NCBI GenBank assembly: GCA_020056225.1
Contig: JAGVIE010000048.1
Coordinates: 37,352-101,351 of the forward strand
Source of the DNA: Bacteroidota bacterium
GTDB taxonomy: Bacteria > Bacteroidota > Ignavibacteria > UBA10030 > SZUA-254
DNA length: 64,000 bases
Direction: 5' to 3'
Shown one piece after another: positions 9,601-16,938 of this stretch. The first letter of the stretch is position 1; every line of letters begins with the position of its first letter. A model generated the notes under the pieces. The model was not told where the DNA came from, ran no database searches, and saw only the letters and a program-made list of their open reading frames with translations. A program made the position numbers and the translations under genes.

Positions 9601-9810
9601 TTTCAACGTGCGGCTCATAACGTGATGGATCCCCGGACGTCCGTTTGCGGTCGGCGGACCTTCGTAGAATGTAAAGCCCGGTTTACCGGCGCGGAGGGAA
9701 ATACTTTTCTCGAAAATTTTGTTCTCTTTCCAGAACTTTAGAATTTCCAGCTCGAGCTGAGAGTAATTTATTTTATCTGTGAGTTCTTTGAACACTATAT
9801 TATTATTCAC
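6658..9810 (-). CDS. ileS: Isoleucine-tRNA ligase with swapped HIGH signature (GIHH)
   Basis: 1050 residues, class I synthetase charging tRNA-Ile. The ATP-binding HIGH motif reads G60-I-H-H63 within ANGRPGIHHV, with first and third residues swapped relative to H-x-G-H. KMSKS is intact at 595-599. The editing domain, zinc-cysteine clusters (CPRCETP, CEKCGKLKC) and anticodon domain are present. The eukaryote-like (IleRS2) architecture matches Bacteroidetes enzymes; IleRS2 is naturally less sensitive to mupirocin, and the GxHH swap has been described in hyper-resistant IleRS2. The start is GTG at 9810, overlapping the DUF2905 stop by 4 bases (GTGA), so translation is coupled. Essential housekeeping gene. 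Confidence 0.96.
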   Translation of the reverse strand: MNNNIVFKELTDKINYSQLELEILKFWKENKIFEKSISLRAGKPGFTFYEGPPTANGRPGIHHVMSRTLKDLVCRYKTMRGFQVHRKAGWDTHGLPVEIEVEKMLGFKHKEDIVRYGVSKFNDECRKSVWKYKADWERMTERMGYWVNLDDPYITFTNEYIESIWWALKQYFDKGLIYKGYKIQPYCPRCETPLSSHEVSLGYEDVKDPSIYIKMKAKGEENTYFLVWTTTPWTLISNVALAIHPDVDYVKVEHKGEKLILAEARLGVLDGEYAVIEKFKGKALTGKEYERLYSYHPAKERAWYVIEGDFVTTVDGSGIVHIAPAYGEDDYQVSKKYGLPTIHPVNKSGEFGPEVTEFYGKFVKDADPDIIRNLKERHILYKKEMITHSYPHCWRCKMPLLYYARESWYIATTKYAARMVELNKTINWFPPEVGEGRFGNWLEDNKDWSLSRDRFWGTPLPIWVCEKCGKLKCVGSVAEYKQGKGIQEPLDLHKPHVDAVTFDCSCGGEMKRTPELIDVWFDSGAMPFAQWHYPFENKELIDSGEQHPADFICEGVDQTRGWFYSLHSISTFLFDKPAYKNILVNDLILDKDGQKMSKSKGNTVDPFGIIEKYGADTSRWYLVATSPPWRPTLFDEEGLVEVQRKFLGTLLNTYAFFSLYANIDKFVFSETHVPVDKRPEIDRWIISVLNSLIKTYESAMDNYNVTEAARAISNFTIDQLSNWYVRRNRRRFWKNEKGADKIAAYQTLYECVIVISKLMAPFAPFLAESIYSNLNSVAKREADESVHLAMIPEADEKAIDHALESRMEKAQRIVSLVRAIRNKSNLKVRQPLKRIIVPVFNERDREEIARMEDVILDEINVKKLEYVDDDSGIVHKTVKPNFKSLGPKYGKSVQPVAAAIRNFTSKEIKEIETRGSLTIQLNGSGTVILREDVEILHEELKGWVVESDNTVTVALDTELSQELIDEGFAREFISRIQNMRKDAGFDVTDRIRISYDAKEKLSRALSSLGEYVKNETLATGMIEILVEGGYTAEWDINGEQCSISIERITK

Positions 9811-10031
9811 TTTCTAGTAAGAAACGATATCAACCAAAATACTATGCTTAGCAGAAAACTTAGAATTAAGCTCGATGTAATTGGAAAATAAAACTGAAAA
9901 TTATCTTTCTTTATGTTTATATCCCCCGGCAGTTTGCCAAGCAGAGGAATTTTATCAAAAAACATCAGCACAATACCAACACCGGTTAGAACTAAACCGA
10001 ACACAATCAACAATTTTCCGATGGTCTGCAT
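9807..10031 (-). CDS. DUF2905 small membrane protein
   Basis: 74 residues with two membrane helices (about 4-24 and 50-71) and the family hallmark GKLPGDI at the start of a short loop. This family of small inner-membrane proteins is widespread and of unknown function, often found beside ruvB, queA or translation genes. Here it lies between the purine nucleoside phosphorylase and ileS genes; its TGA overlaps the GTG start of ileS. Confidence 0.8.
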   Translation of the reverse strand: MQTIGKLLIVFGLVLTGVGIVLMFFDKIPLLGKLPGDINIKKDNFQFYFPITSSLILSFLLSIVFWLISFLTRK

Positions 10032-10076
10032 AATCGAACAGGTATCATTAATTTTAATTATGGGTTTTAGTTCGGT

Positions 10077-10907
10077 TTATAGTTGCTTTACTATCTCTTT
10101 CATTATTTTCGTCAGTTTAGGCTCGGCTTTGTTCGCAACTGAGATTATTTCATCGACCGAAACCGGTTTAAGAGTATCCGGGAAGCATTCATCTGTAATG
10201 ATTGAGATGCCAAGAACATTCATTCCCATATGCACCGCAACTATGTTTTCCGGAACTGTAGACATACCTACCGCGTCTGCCCCTATATTGTGCAGGAAGC
10301 GGTACTCGGCACGGGTTTCCAAATTTGGACCCTGAACAGCAACAAATACACCGCGCTGTACTTTGATCTTCGCTTCGGCGGCTATCTTTTCCGCCAGCTT
10401 AATTAATTTTTTGCTATACGGCTCAGACATATCAGGAAAACGAGGACCAAAGTCATCATCGTTCGGACCGATAAGCGGATTAGTGCCCTGAAGATTGATA
10501 TGATCGGTTATCAACATGAGATCACCGCGATGAAATTGCGGATTCATCCCGCCAGCCGCGTTTGATATGAGCAGTGTCTTCACGCCAAGGCCAAATCTTC
10601 GGGACATCACACGTACAGGAAACGTCACCTGCTGTAATGAATATCCTTCATAATAATGGAAGCGTCCCTGCATCGCAACGACCTTCTTTCCGGCAAGCGT
10701 TCCGAAAATCAATTTGCCGTGGTGCGATTCAACAGTCGATATGGGGAAATGAGGAATTTCATCATAATCTAATACTATCTCCTTCCTGATTTCTTTCACC
10801 AAGCCGCCGAGACCCGTTCCTAGAATGATACCTATTTCGGGCATCATCTTTGTATGCTTACGGATGTACTTAAGCGATTCATCAATCTGTTCACGAAGCG
10901 ATATCAT
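10077..10907 (-). CDS. punA: Purine nucleoside phosphorylase
   Basis: 276 residues, trimeric PNP family. It splits purine (deoxy)nucleosides with phosphate to base and (deoxy)ribose-1-phosphate in purine salvage. Visible motifs are the phosphate-binding GTGLGGL at 30-36, SHHGKLIFG at 61-69, [11 protein letters not shown] around 79-89 and SNAAGGMN. The C-terminal TDECFPD has Asp where human PNP has its specificity Asn; many bacterial members read this way, so preference for 6-oxo against 6-amino purines is open. It starts 4 bases after the stop of the divIVA-like gene, so it is co-transcribed. Confidence 0.9.
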   Translation of the reverse strand: MISLREQIDESLKYIRKHTKMMPEIGIILGTGLGGLVKEIRKEIVLDYDEIPHFPISTVESHHGKLIFGTLAGKKVVAMQGRFHYYEGYSLQQVTFPVRVMSRRFGLGVKTLLISNAAGGMNPQFHRGDLMLITDHINLQGTNPLIGPNDDDFGPRFPDMSEPYSKKLIKLAEKIAAEAKIKVQRGVFVAVQGPNLETRAEYRFLHNIGADAVGMSTVPENIVAVHMGMNVLGISIITDECFPDTLKPVSVDEIISVANKAEPKLTKIMKEIVKQL

Positions 10908-10911
10908 AAGA

Positions 10912-11451
10912 TCATTCTAAATTTTTTATTATTTCTTCGATCTCTGTTTTTTCTTTGGATGTCTCTCTGCTAAGTTCGTCCTCATTCTGAGAGGGAAATG
11001 CTTCATCAAATTCAAGTGTCTTTATTAAGTCGAGTTCCGAATTCAACAGCATCTTCAACCTGACAACGATAGAGTCTTTTCTCGCTTTAAGAATTGTAAT
11101 CTGTTCTTTTATCGCAGTTAAATTTGTTCGAGATTTATCAAGTATCTGTGTTGCCTTCAATTCAGCTTCATGGATAATTAGCTGCGCTTCCTTCCGGGCG
11201 TTCTCAACCGCCTTCCCGCCGGTCTCTTGAGCCTGCATGAAAGTTTGCTGTATCGCTTTTTCCATAGACGTATAGTCTTGAAGTTTTGTTTCAAGTTCGA
11301 CAACCCGCTCTCTTAACTGAGAATTCAATTTGTTTATTTCCTCAAACTCAGCCGCCATACTTTCGAGGTAAGAAGTGACTTCAGCCGGATCGAAGCCGCG
11401 CATTTTTGTTGCAAATTTTTTATTCTTCATATCGAGCGTTGTTAGTTTCAT
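10912..11451 (-). CDS. DivIVA-domain coiled-coil protein
   Basis: 179 residues from the ATG at 11451, preceded by gaaggtg; a longer frame runs back into yggS and is not needed. The N-terminus ([20 protein letters not shown]) is the DivIVA membrane-curvature domain. Residues about 35-150 are heptad-rich coiled coil, and the tail is acidic. DivIVA-type proteins mark cell poles and division sites in Gram-positive bacteria; in Gram-negative relatives the role is less clear. The order yggS, divIVA, ileS, lspA, rluD resembles the ylm-divIVA-ileS-lspA cluster near division genes of Firmicutes. Confidence 0.82.
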   Translation of the reverse strand: MKLTTLDMKNKKFATKMRGFDPAEVTSYLESMAAEFEEINKLNSQLRERVVELETKLQDYTSMEKAIQQTFMQAQETGGKAVENARKEAQLIIHEAELKATQILDKSRTNLTAIKEQITILKARKDSIVVRLKMLLNSELDLIKTLEFDEAFPSQNEDELSRETSKEKTEIEEIIKNLE

Positions 11452-11455
11452 AATT

Positions 11456-12142
11456 TCACCTTCGAGTAACCCGGCTGCCGAATATTGCCGTTCCGATCCG
11501 AACCATCGTAGCACCCTCTTCTATGGCAACTTCAAAATCATGCGACATTCCCATCGATAGCACCGGCATTTTTAATCCTTCATCTTCTAAAGACTTTTTC
11601 AACCGAGCCAGCGCTCTGTACGCAGGCCGGGAATCTTCAGGGTTCGAAAGAAACGGTCCGATTGTCATCAATCCCTTCAGATTGATATTCGGGAGCTTAC
11701 TTAAATCCTTCACAAACTTTTCCGTATCTACAAGTGAAACTCCGAATTTACTCTCTTCGTCACCGGTATTCACTTCCACCAGAACATCGATCTTGCGCCC
11801 TGTCTTACCAGACCATTTCGATAACTGCTCACCAAGGGATAACGAATCAACCGCATGAATCATGTGAATCCAATCTCCGATGTACTTTATCTTATTCGAC
11901 TGAAGATGCCCGATAAAATGCCATCTAACTCTCTCATCGGGAACTTCACCGCGCTTTTGCCGAAGCTCCTGTACATAATTTTCCCCAATGTCATAAAGAC
12001 CAGCTTCGACAACCTTTTTGATGTCACCGGCGCCGAAAGTTTTCGAAACTGCAATCAGAGTAATCTCTTCCGGATTTCGGTGAACTCGGCGGCAAGCGTT
12101 TATTATTCGCTGGCGTATATTTTTAACATTTTCAGCGATCAT
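11456..12142 (-). CDS. YggS-family PLP homeostasis protein
   Basis: 228 residues from ATG at 12142 (MIAENVKNIRQRI). An in-frame ATG at 12178 also exists but lies between the -35 and -10 boxes of the apparent promoter, so it cannot be in that transcript. Fold-type III PLP protein (PROSC/YggS): the PLP lysine is in LIAVSKTF, with HFIGHLQSNK and the signature GMSHDFEVAI...GATMVRIGTAIFG. Such proteins carry PLP and influence vitamin B6 and amino-acid balance but have no known catalytic activity. First gene of the leftward cluster. Confidence 0.9.
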   Translation of the reverse strand: MIAENVKNIRQRIINACRRVHRNPEEITLIAVSKTFGAGDIKKVVEAGLYDIGENYVQELRQKRGEVPDERVRWHFIGHLQSNKIKYIGDWIHMIHAVDSLSLGEQLSKWSGKTGRKIDVLVEVNTGDEESKFGVSLVDTEKFVKDLSKLPNINLKGLMTIGPFLSNPEDSRPAYRALARLKKSLEDEGLKMPVLSMGMSHDFEVAIEEGATMVRIGTAIFGSRVTRR

Positions 12143-12160
12143 CGGGTCTTGTAGACAGTA

Positions 12161-12189
12161 AATATACCTGATTTTCATGTAAAAAACAA
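12161..12189 (-). promoter_or_regulatory. Promoter of the yggS-ileS-lspA cluster
   Basis: On the minus strand TTGTTT (12189-12184), 17 bases, TATATT (12166-12161). The predicted transcript start lies a few bases downstream and so excludes the ATG at 12178 as the yggS start. Confidence 0.55.
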
Positions 12190-12211
12190 TGTGCGGGAAT
12201 CATTCACATAC

Positions 12212-12241
12212 TTGACTTCCGATAAATTTTTTCTTTATATT
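12212..12241 (+). promoter_or_regulatory. Promoter of the TPR protein gene
   Basis: TTGACT (12212-12217), 18 bases, TATATT (12236-12241). It stands about 30 bases before the ATG at 12270 and is divergent from the yggS promoter. Confidence 0.55.
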
Positions 12242-12269
12242 TCATTAACACTAATTTTGAGAAGTTGGA

Positions 12270-13694
12270 ATGGATAGTTTTTATTTTGATAATATGGATG
12301 ATGAGCAGGAAGAACCGACCGGTAACGGCGAGCATATCGAAGACGAGATAAAGAAAATATCGGAACGAATTCGTGAAGGCTCCCACGGTTCAATCAGCTC
12401 TGAAACACTTGAGGAAATTGTAAGCTATTTTTTTGAAAACCAAAAATTCGCCGATGCCCTACCGTTCATTAATCTGCTGATTGAGCAAAGTCCTTACAGT
12501 TCAGATGCCTGGCTTAAAAAGGGAATGATTTACAACCACCTTCAGCGATATCAGGATGCCCTCGAATACTTTGAGGAAGCATTGAAATTAAATCCTGTCG
12601 ATGCGGAATTGCTTACCGGTTACGGCTTTTCACTGGATAATCTCGCGCGTTACGAAGAAGCCCTCCGAAGTTTTGATAAAGCGTTGGAGATCGATCCCGG
12701 AAATGAAGATTCGCTCTTTGCAAAAGCGATCTCTCTTGAAAAAATGAACCGGTACGAGGAATCGGTGCGAATTTTCAAATTTATCCTCAATGTGAAACCG
12801 GATCATAAAGAAGCTTTATATGAATTAGGATTTTGCTACGATTGCCTCGATAAATTCAAAGATGCCCTTGAATGCTACGATAAACATTTATCTCTTGATC
12901 CGTATAATTACAACGCCTGGTATAACAGGGGAATTCTTTTCAACAGGATGTCTGAATACAGCCGCGCCATCGAGAGTTACGATATTGCTATTGCCATAAA
13001 GGAAGATTTCATTATTGCATGGTATAACAAAGGAAATGCGTACGCGAACATGGGCAGGTTATTCGATGCGATTGAGTGTTATAAAGAATCAATTAGGGTC
13101 GACGTAAAAGATGTCCCATCCTGGCACAATCTCGGTAATGCGTATGAAGAATTGTGTAACTTCCGGGACGGGATAAAATGCTTTACTCAAGCCATCAAGC
13201 TGGATCCAAAACATTACGAATCATACTACGGGCGCGGTTGCTGTTACGATTCTCTCGAACAATACTCGAAAGCGTACGACGATTATAATTCTGCAATCGC
13301 CCTGTGCAGAAATTATCCTGAACTTTGGCATGCAAAGGGAGACGCCGCATATAACCTCGGGAAATGGCGCGAGGCATTGTTCAGTTATAAGATGACTGTC
13401 AGAATGGATCCGCTCAATCTTGAAGCATGGTTAGACCTCGGTGAGACGCTTCTTGAATATGGCTACTTCAAAGAAGCGCTTAAAGCATTCAACAAGTGCA
13501 TCGAGTTACAGCCGAAATGGGCTGAGCCATATTACAGCAGAGCTAAAGTTTTACTGCTCATGCGGAAAACATTCGATGCTATCGAATCGTTGAAAACATC
13601 TTTCCGGCTCGATCCGGAAAAGAAAAAAGCTTTTGAAAAAGAATTCCCCGGCGTCCGGACAATCAAAGAATTTACAAATCTGTTAGAGCAATAA
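12270..13694 (+). CDS. Tetratricopeptide repeat protein
   Basis: 474 residues. An acidic N-terminus (DNMDDEQEEPTGNGEHIEDE) is followed by about eleven 34-residue TPR units from roughly residue 55 to 450. Typical unit ends include AWLKKGMIYNHLQRYQDALE, AWYNRGILFNRMSEYSRAIE and SWHNLGNAYEELCNFRDGIK. There is no signal peptide or membrane segment, so it is probably a cytoplasmic protein-protein scaffold. It has its own promoter and is followed by a hairpin terminator at 13720. Specific partners are unknown. Confidence 0.88.
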   Translation: MDSFYFDNMDDEQEEPTGNGEHIEDEIKKISERIREGSHGSISSETLEEIVSYFFENQKFADALPFINLLIEQSPYSSDAWLKKGMIYNHLQRYQDALEYFEEALKLNPVDAELLTGYGFSLDNLARYEEALRSFDKALEIDPGNEDSLFAKAISLEKMNRYEESVRIFKFILNVKPDHKEALYELGFCYDCLDKFKDALECYDKHLSLDPYNYNAWYNRGILFNRMSEYSRAIESYDIAIAIKEDFIIAWYNKGNAYANMGRLFDAIECYKESIRVDVKDVPSWHNLGNAYEELCNFRDGIKCFTQAIKLDPKHYESYYGRGCCYDSLEQYSKAYDDYNSAIALCRNYPELWHAKGDAAYNLGKWREALFSYKMTVRMDPLNLEAWLDLGETLLEYGYFKEALKAFNKCIELQPKWAEPYYSRAKVLLLMRKTFDAIESLKTSFRLDPEKKKAFEKEFPGVRTIKEFTNLLEQ

Positions 13695-13719
13695 TCAACC
13701 AGATGTATGAATTAATATA

Positions 13720-13745
13720 CCCGATCAGCTATCGGGCTTCTTGAC
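13720..13745 (+). terminator. Hairpin terminator after the TPR gene
   Basis: CCCGAT-CAGCT-ATCGGG (13720-13736) followed by a mixed pyrimidine tract. The stem is short (6 base pairs) and the T-run imperfect. Confidence 0.4.
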
Positions 13746-13752
13746 ATTTTCT

Positions 13753-14574
13753 ATGACCCCTGAACTTGAATCCAAATATATCCGGCTGCAATCTATTCTC
13801 CGCGAGATGGGGAATTTAGTCATCGGATACTCCGGCGGCGTGGACAGCACTCTTCTTCTTAAAGTAGCTGTGGACGTACTGGATAATAATGCACTTGCTG
13901 TGATTGGAAAATCGGAGACCTATCCTCTTCACGAATACGAGGAGGCAATCCGAATTGCCAAATCTCTTGGAGCGCGATGGGAAGAAATCCGGACAGAAGA
14001 AACAGATAATTTAAAATTCAAAGAAAATCCGATCGACAGATGCTACCATTGTAAAACCGAATTATTTTCCAAGTTGCATCTAATCGCAAAAGAGAAGGGA
14101 TTCAACTGGATTGCCGATGGCGCAATTACCGACGACCTTGCTGATTTCCGCCCCGGCATGAAAGCCGAGAAGGAACAAAACGTCCGCTCTCCTCTGCTTG
14201 AAGCAGGTTTTACTAAGGTTGATGTAAGAGAGCTATCAAAACATTTGGGATTACCTACCTGGGATAAGGGTTCATTCGCTTGTCTCTCATCCCGCTTTCC
14301 TTACGGCACCTCGATTACCAAGGAAGCTCTTCAAAAAATCGACGCGGCTGAAAATACATTACGGGAATCTGGCTTCAAGTATTATAGAGTGCGTTATCAT
14401 GACGAAAAAACCGCTCGAATTGAAGTAGGGACTGAAGAAATAGGGCGCCTGCTCGATAACGAACTTCGAGCTAAAATCGTTGACAGATTCAAGCAACTGG
14501 GTTTTATTTACATTACACTCGACCTGCAGGGTTATCGCACCGGTTCGATGAATGAGACATTACCGAACAAATAG
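13753..14574 (+). CDS. larE: LarE-type ATP-dependent sulfur transferase
   Basis: 273 residues from ATG at 13753; a TTG 12 bases upstream is a weaker alternative. PP-loop ATP pyrophosphatase: GYSGGVDST near residue 25-33. LarE thiolates the carboxylates of pyridinium dicarboxylate mononucleotide to build the nickel-pincer cofactor of lactate racemase-type enzymes. Three cysteines are seen: C97 and C100 in CYHC and C177 in FACLSSRFPYG. The three-cysteine pattern matches LarE proteins that use a [4Fe-4S] cluster rather than sacrificing a protein cysteine (family knowledge; not shown here). No larB, larC or larA is in the window. The 3' part from 14104 is duplicated at 16385. Confidence 0.88.
   Translation: MTPELESKYIRLQSILREMGNLVIGYSGGVDSTLLLKVAVDVLDNNALAVIGKSETYPLHEYEEAIRIAKSLGARWEEIRTEETDNLKFKENPIDRCYHCKTELFSKLHLIAKEKGFNWIADGAITDDLADFRPGMKAEKEQNVRSPLLEAGFTKVDVRELSKHLGLPTWDKGSFACLSSRFPYGTSITKEALQKIDAAENTLRESGFKYYRVRYHDEKTARIEVGTEEIGRLLDNELRAKIVDRFKQLGFIYITLDLQGYRTGSMNETLPNK
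14104..14557 (+). repeat. Direct repeat, copy 1: 3' part of larE
   Basis: About 454 bases also present at 16385-16838. I count about 25 mismatches by eye (near 94-95% identity), nearly all at silent codon positions. Here the segment is part of the intact larE. Confidence 0.9.
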
Positions 14575-14652
14575 ATGTAATATCATCTAAAAAACTCAAA
14601 AAACACAAAAAAAAGGGAAATGGGCAACCTGATATTTACGTATAAGGTTGAG

Positions 14653-14681
14653 TTGCTTTAAAGAAAAATAGGATTTATATC
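14653..14681 (+). promoter_or_regulatory. Putative promoter for the lipoprotein gene
   Basis: TTGCTT (14653-14658), 17 bases, TATATC (14676-14681). The inverted repeat CAACCT/AGGTTG ends three bases upstream of the -35 box and could be an operator. The predicted leader is about 240 bases. Confidence 0.4.
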
Positions 14682-14854
14682 GCTACTGTTCATTCCCCCA
14701 TACTAATACCAGAAATGAGGATAGTAAAAGTAAGATAGAAATCTAATTGATAGTTCTCAGCAATTTGTTGAGAAGAAAAATAAAAATAATTTATTGCACA
14801 AAGAGGTGTCATATAATGACAGAGGAACGTGTAAAGATAAGAGAATTTAACATA

Positions 14855-14895
14855 ACCCACTTGCATTCTAATAGAATTAGAATGATGTGGGTTTT
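14855..14895 (+). terminator. Terminator-like hairpin in the lipoprotein gene leader
   Basis: ACCCAC-tt-GCATTCTAAT, loop AGA, ATTAGAATG-at-GTGGGT followed by TTT. The inner 9-base arms pair perfectly and an outer GC clamp is followed by a short T-run. It ends 33 bases before the ATG at 14928, so it could attenuate that gene or mark the end of an upstream transcript. Confidence 0.5.
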
Positions 14896-14927
14896 GTGCC
14901 GAACATTTCAAAAAGAATAATAGAAGA

Positions 14928-16085
14928 ATGAATATGAAAATGTATATTACCATAATTCTGACATTACTTCTTTTTGCGAGTTGTAAACAAGAGGGACCAG
15001 TGGATAGCATTAATAATGGGTTGCCAGAAACTATACCTGCATTGTTTGCTTCTGTCGATGGAAATTGGAATGGGATTTGGGTGTTCGATACTGATTCTCT
15101 CAAAATTATCGATAGTATGTATACTGGTCCGGTGGGAGTTCCATTCTTTTTAGAATTTTCACCTAATTACACTGTATGGTACTCAATATGGGAATCATCA
15201 CTACATAATTATGAACTTTTTGCAGTTGACGCAGGAACAAAAACAATTCTACGTAGGGTGAAAACCGAAGAAAGATCTATGACATTTCTGAAAACAAGAG
15301 GCCTGTTAGTAACATACGATCGAAAAATTCAATTTTTTAACGATGAAACATTTTCATTAGTTCACAAAGATTCGATTGGTATTCTTTGGCGATTAGTTCG
15401 CGCGCCCGGTGAAAGAAAACTTTGCGCAATGTATTGCAATTATAATGGAGGAGGATTTGCCGGTATTATAGTTTATAATCTCGAGACGTTAAGTATTGAT
15501 CGGAAATTAAGGGTGGCCGATAGCTTAAGGCAAAGGGGAATGGCACCAGCCGACCTTAAAATCTCGCCCGATGGAAGATATCTTTTCCTTACGGTTTTTA
15601 ATTGGATCGGTGGTGGCGGATTCGGTTCATTCCATGCAATAGATTTGACTACTGACAGCGTAGTCGCAGAGTACCCGTGCGGAAAATATTCACAGATGGG
15701 CGTTAGTCCAGATAGTCGGTATGTTTATATAAGTGATCCTGCAGGTTATCTATATGAAATGAATCCTACAGGTCATCTTTTACGCTATGATGTCCATGCT
15801 CGCACGATGGAACTCTTTATTGATTGGGTACCATACAATTTGACCGGTGGTGCGCATGGAAGCCGTTTGATAACAGATCAAATAGTATTAATGCCGGATA
15901 ATAAAACAATGTTTCTAACAACCCTCAATGGTGAAACACCCGAAGGTAAGAACATAGCAATAATGAAAGTTGATTTAAATACAAAACAGGTGCTAGGTGT
16001 GTACTCCATCCCACTTGATCATCGTGGGTATATTACTGAACAAATTCGGAGATTAAAACTTGGTATGTACGTCATGAAAAAATAA
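14928..16085 (+). CDS. Lipoprotein with YncE/WD40-like beta-propeller
   Basis: 385 residues. The start has a lipoprotein signal with lipobox LLFASC (cysteine near residue 20), so it should be lipidated and processed by LspA. The mature part has beta-propeller blades of the YncE/surface-antigen type: FSPNYTVWYS, LKISPDGRYLFLTV, MGVSPDSRYVYISDP, LMPDNKTMFLTT. No catalytic residues are evident. The gene is AT-richer than its neighbours and lies between an intact larE and a truncated larE copy, which suggests it arrived with the insertion that made that duplication. Function unknown. Confidence 0.75.
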   Translation: MNMKMYITIILTLLLFASCKQEGPVDSINNGLPETIPALFASVDGNWNGIWVFDTDSLKIIDSMYTGPVGVPFFLEFSPNYTVWYSIWESSLHNYELFAVDAGTKTILRRVKTEERSMTFLKTRGLLVTYDRKIQFFNDETFSLVHKDSIGILWRLVRAPGERKLCAMYCNYNGGGFAGIIVYNLETLSIDRKLRVADSLRQRGMAPADLKISPDGRYLFLTVFNWIGGGGFGSFHAIDLTTDSVVAEYPCGKYSQMGVSPDSRYVYISDPAGYLYEMNPTGHLLRYDVHARTMELFIDWVPYNLTGGAHGSRLITDQIVLMPDNKTMFLTTLNGETPEGKNIAIMKVDLNTKQVLGVYSIPLDHRGYITEQIRRLKLGMYVMKK

Positions 16086-16110
16086 ATATTAGCAATAAGA
16101 GGTGATAATT

Positions 16111-16170
16111 ATGAAATTGTATAGCAAGGCTCCTTCGAAAAGATACCATAGCTATATTGATCTGGCGTGA
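16111..16170 (+). CDS. Possible 19-residue peptide
   Basis: ATG at 16111 follows a good ribosome site (aagaggtgat) and runs MKLYSKAPSKRYHSYIDLA to a TGA, just before a terminator-like hairpin. It is basic and unlike its neighbours. It may be a small peptide, a leader peptide or the remnant of a gene cut by recombination; chance cannot be excluded. Confidence 0.2.
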   Translation: MKLYSKAPSKRYHSYIDLA

Positions 16171-16171
16171 T

Positions 16172-16219
16172 CGTTTGATGGCAGGGACAATCTCTGTCAA
16201 ACGAAACCATTTCTTTTTT
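16172..16219 (+). terminator. Rho-independent terminator
   Basis: CGTTTGA ... CAGGGA-caa-TCTCTG-TCAAACG (16172-16203), then a T-rich stretch to 16219. It probably ends the lipoprotein transcript. Confidence 0.6.
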
Positions 16220-16276
16220 AAGTTGTTATAAATTAAACAATTTGTTCAATAATTTCAAGAAAGGAGTTTTTATAAA

Positions 16277-16870
16277 GTGAAACTCATTCTTATTATCCTC
16301 AACAGCCTCCTGATTACACTAACGATGTATGCACAGGATTATTACTATTCGGACGATCGTAAGATATACATCACGAAATCGGATAACTGGATTGCCGATG
16401 GCGCAATTACCGATGACCTTGCTGATTTCCGCCCCGGCATGAAAGCCGAAAAGGAACAAAACGTCCGCTCACCTTTGCTTGAAGCAGGTTTTACTAAGGT
16501 CGATGTAAGAGAGCTTTCAAAACATTTGGGATTGCCTACCTGGGATAAGGGTTCATTCGCTTGTCTCTCATCCCGATTTCCTTACGGTACACCGATTACA
16601 AAGGAAGCTCTTCAAAAAATCGACGCGGCTGAAAATACATTGCGGGAATCAGGCTTCAAGTATTATAGAGTGCGTTATCATGACGAAAAAACCGCTCGAA
16701 TAGAAGTAGGAACCGAAGAAATCGAACGCCTGTTCGATAACGAACTTCGAGCTAAAATCGTTGACAGATTCAAGCAATTGGGTTTTATTTACATTACACT
16801 CGACCTGCAGGGTTATCGCACCGGCTCAATGAACGAGATCTTCCCGCAGCACGAAAAACTTGCGAAGTAA
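16277..16870 (+). pseudogene. Chimeric 5'-truncated larE fused to a signal peptide
   Basis: 197 codons from a GTG with ribosome site aaaggag. Residues 1-36 are a signal peptide plus a short mature segment (MKLILIILNSLLITLTMYAQ, then YYYSDDRKIYITK) resembling the start of a secreted protein. From residue 37 the sequence is LarE from its residue 118 to near its end. The PP-loop and the CYHC pair are missing and only the C-terminal cysteine (FACLSSRFPYG) remains, so it cannot be a working LarE and would be exported in error. Only three residues differ from larE across 151, while about 20 codons differ silently. The last residues (EIFPQHEKLAK) differ from those of larE. Confidence 0.8.
16385..16838 (+). 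repeat. Direct repeat, copy 2: larE fragment
   Basis: Matches 14104-14557. The left junction falls at aactggattgcc, which both copies share; upstream of it the sequences are unrelated. Confidence 0.9.
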
Positions 16871-16938
16871 CCTCATGAACATTGCATTTGCTCTCGTTGT
16901 TTCGTAATTTTAAGTACAGAAACGGAGAAGACAGTCCA

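Larger units (their letters stand above)
14575..14927. other. Non-coding leader region before the lipoprotein gene
   Basis: No real gene is visible. It contains, in order: an A-rich tract, an inverted repeat CAACCT-14-AGGTTG (14625-14650), a promoter-like pair (14653-14681) and a strong hairpin (14855-14892) close to the next start codon. The base composition is more AT-rich than the genes on either side. Confidence 0.5.

Noticed and set aside
9913..10335. 140-codon plus-strand frame over DUF2905 and the phosphorylase gene
   Set aside because: It crosses two confirmed genes of the opposite strand and matches no family.
12143..12178. N-terminal extension of YggS from ATG 12178
   Set aside because: The extension covers the apparent -10 box, does not fit the family start, and has no ribosome site.
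13741..13752. TTG start of larE at 13741
   Set aside because: ATG 13753 is a better start; the upstream TTG belongs to the sequence just after the terminator hairpin.
14690..15103. 137-codon open frame on the minus strand with a hydrophobic stretch
   Set aside because: It covers the start of the lipoprotein gene in antisense; the hydrophobic stretch is the reverse of that gene's signal peptide and leader. No ribosome site fits.
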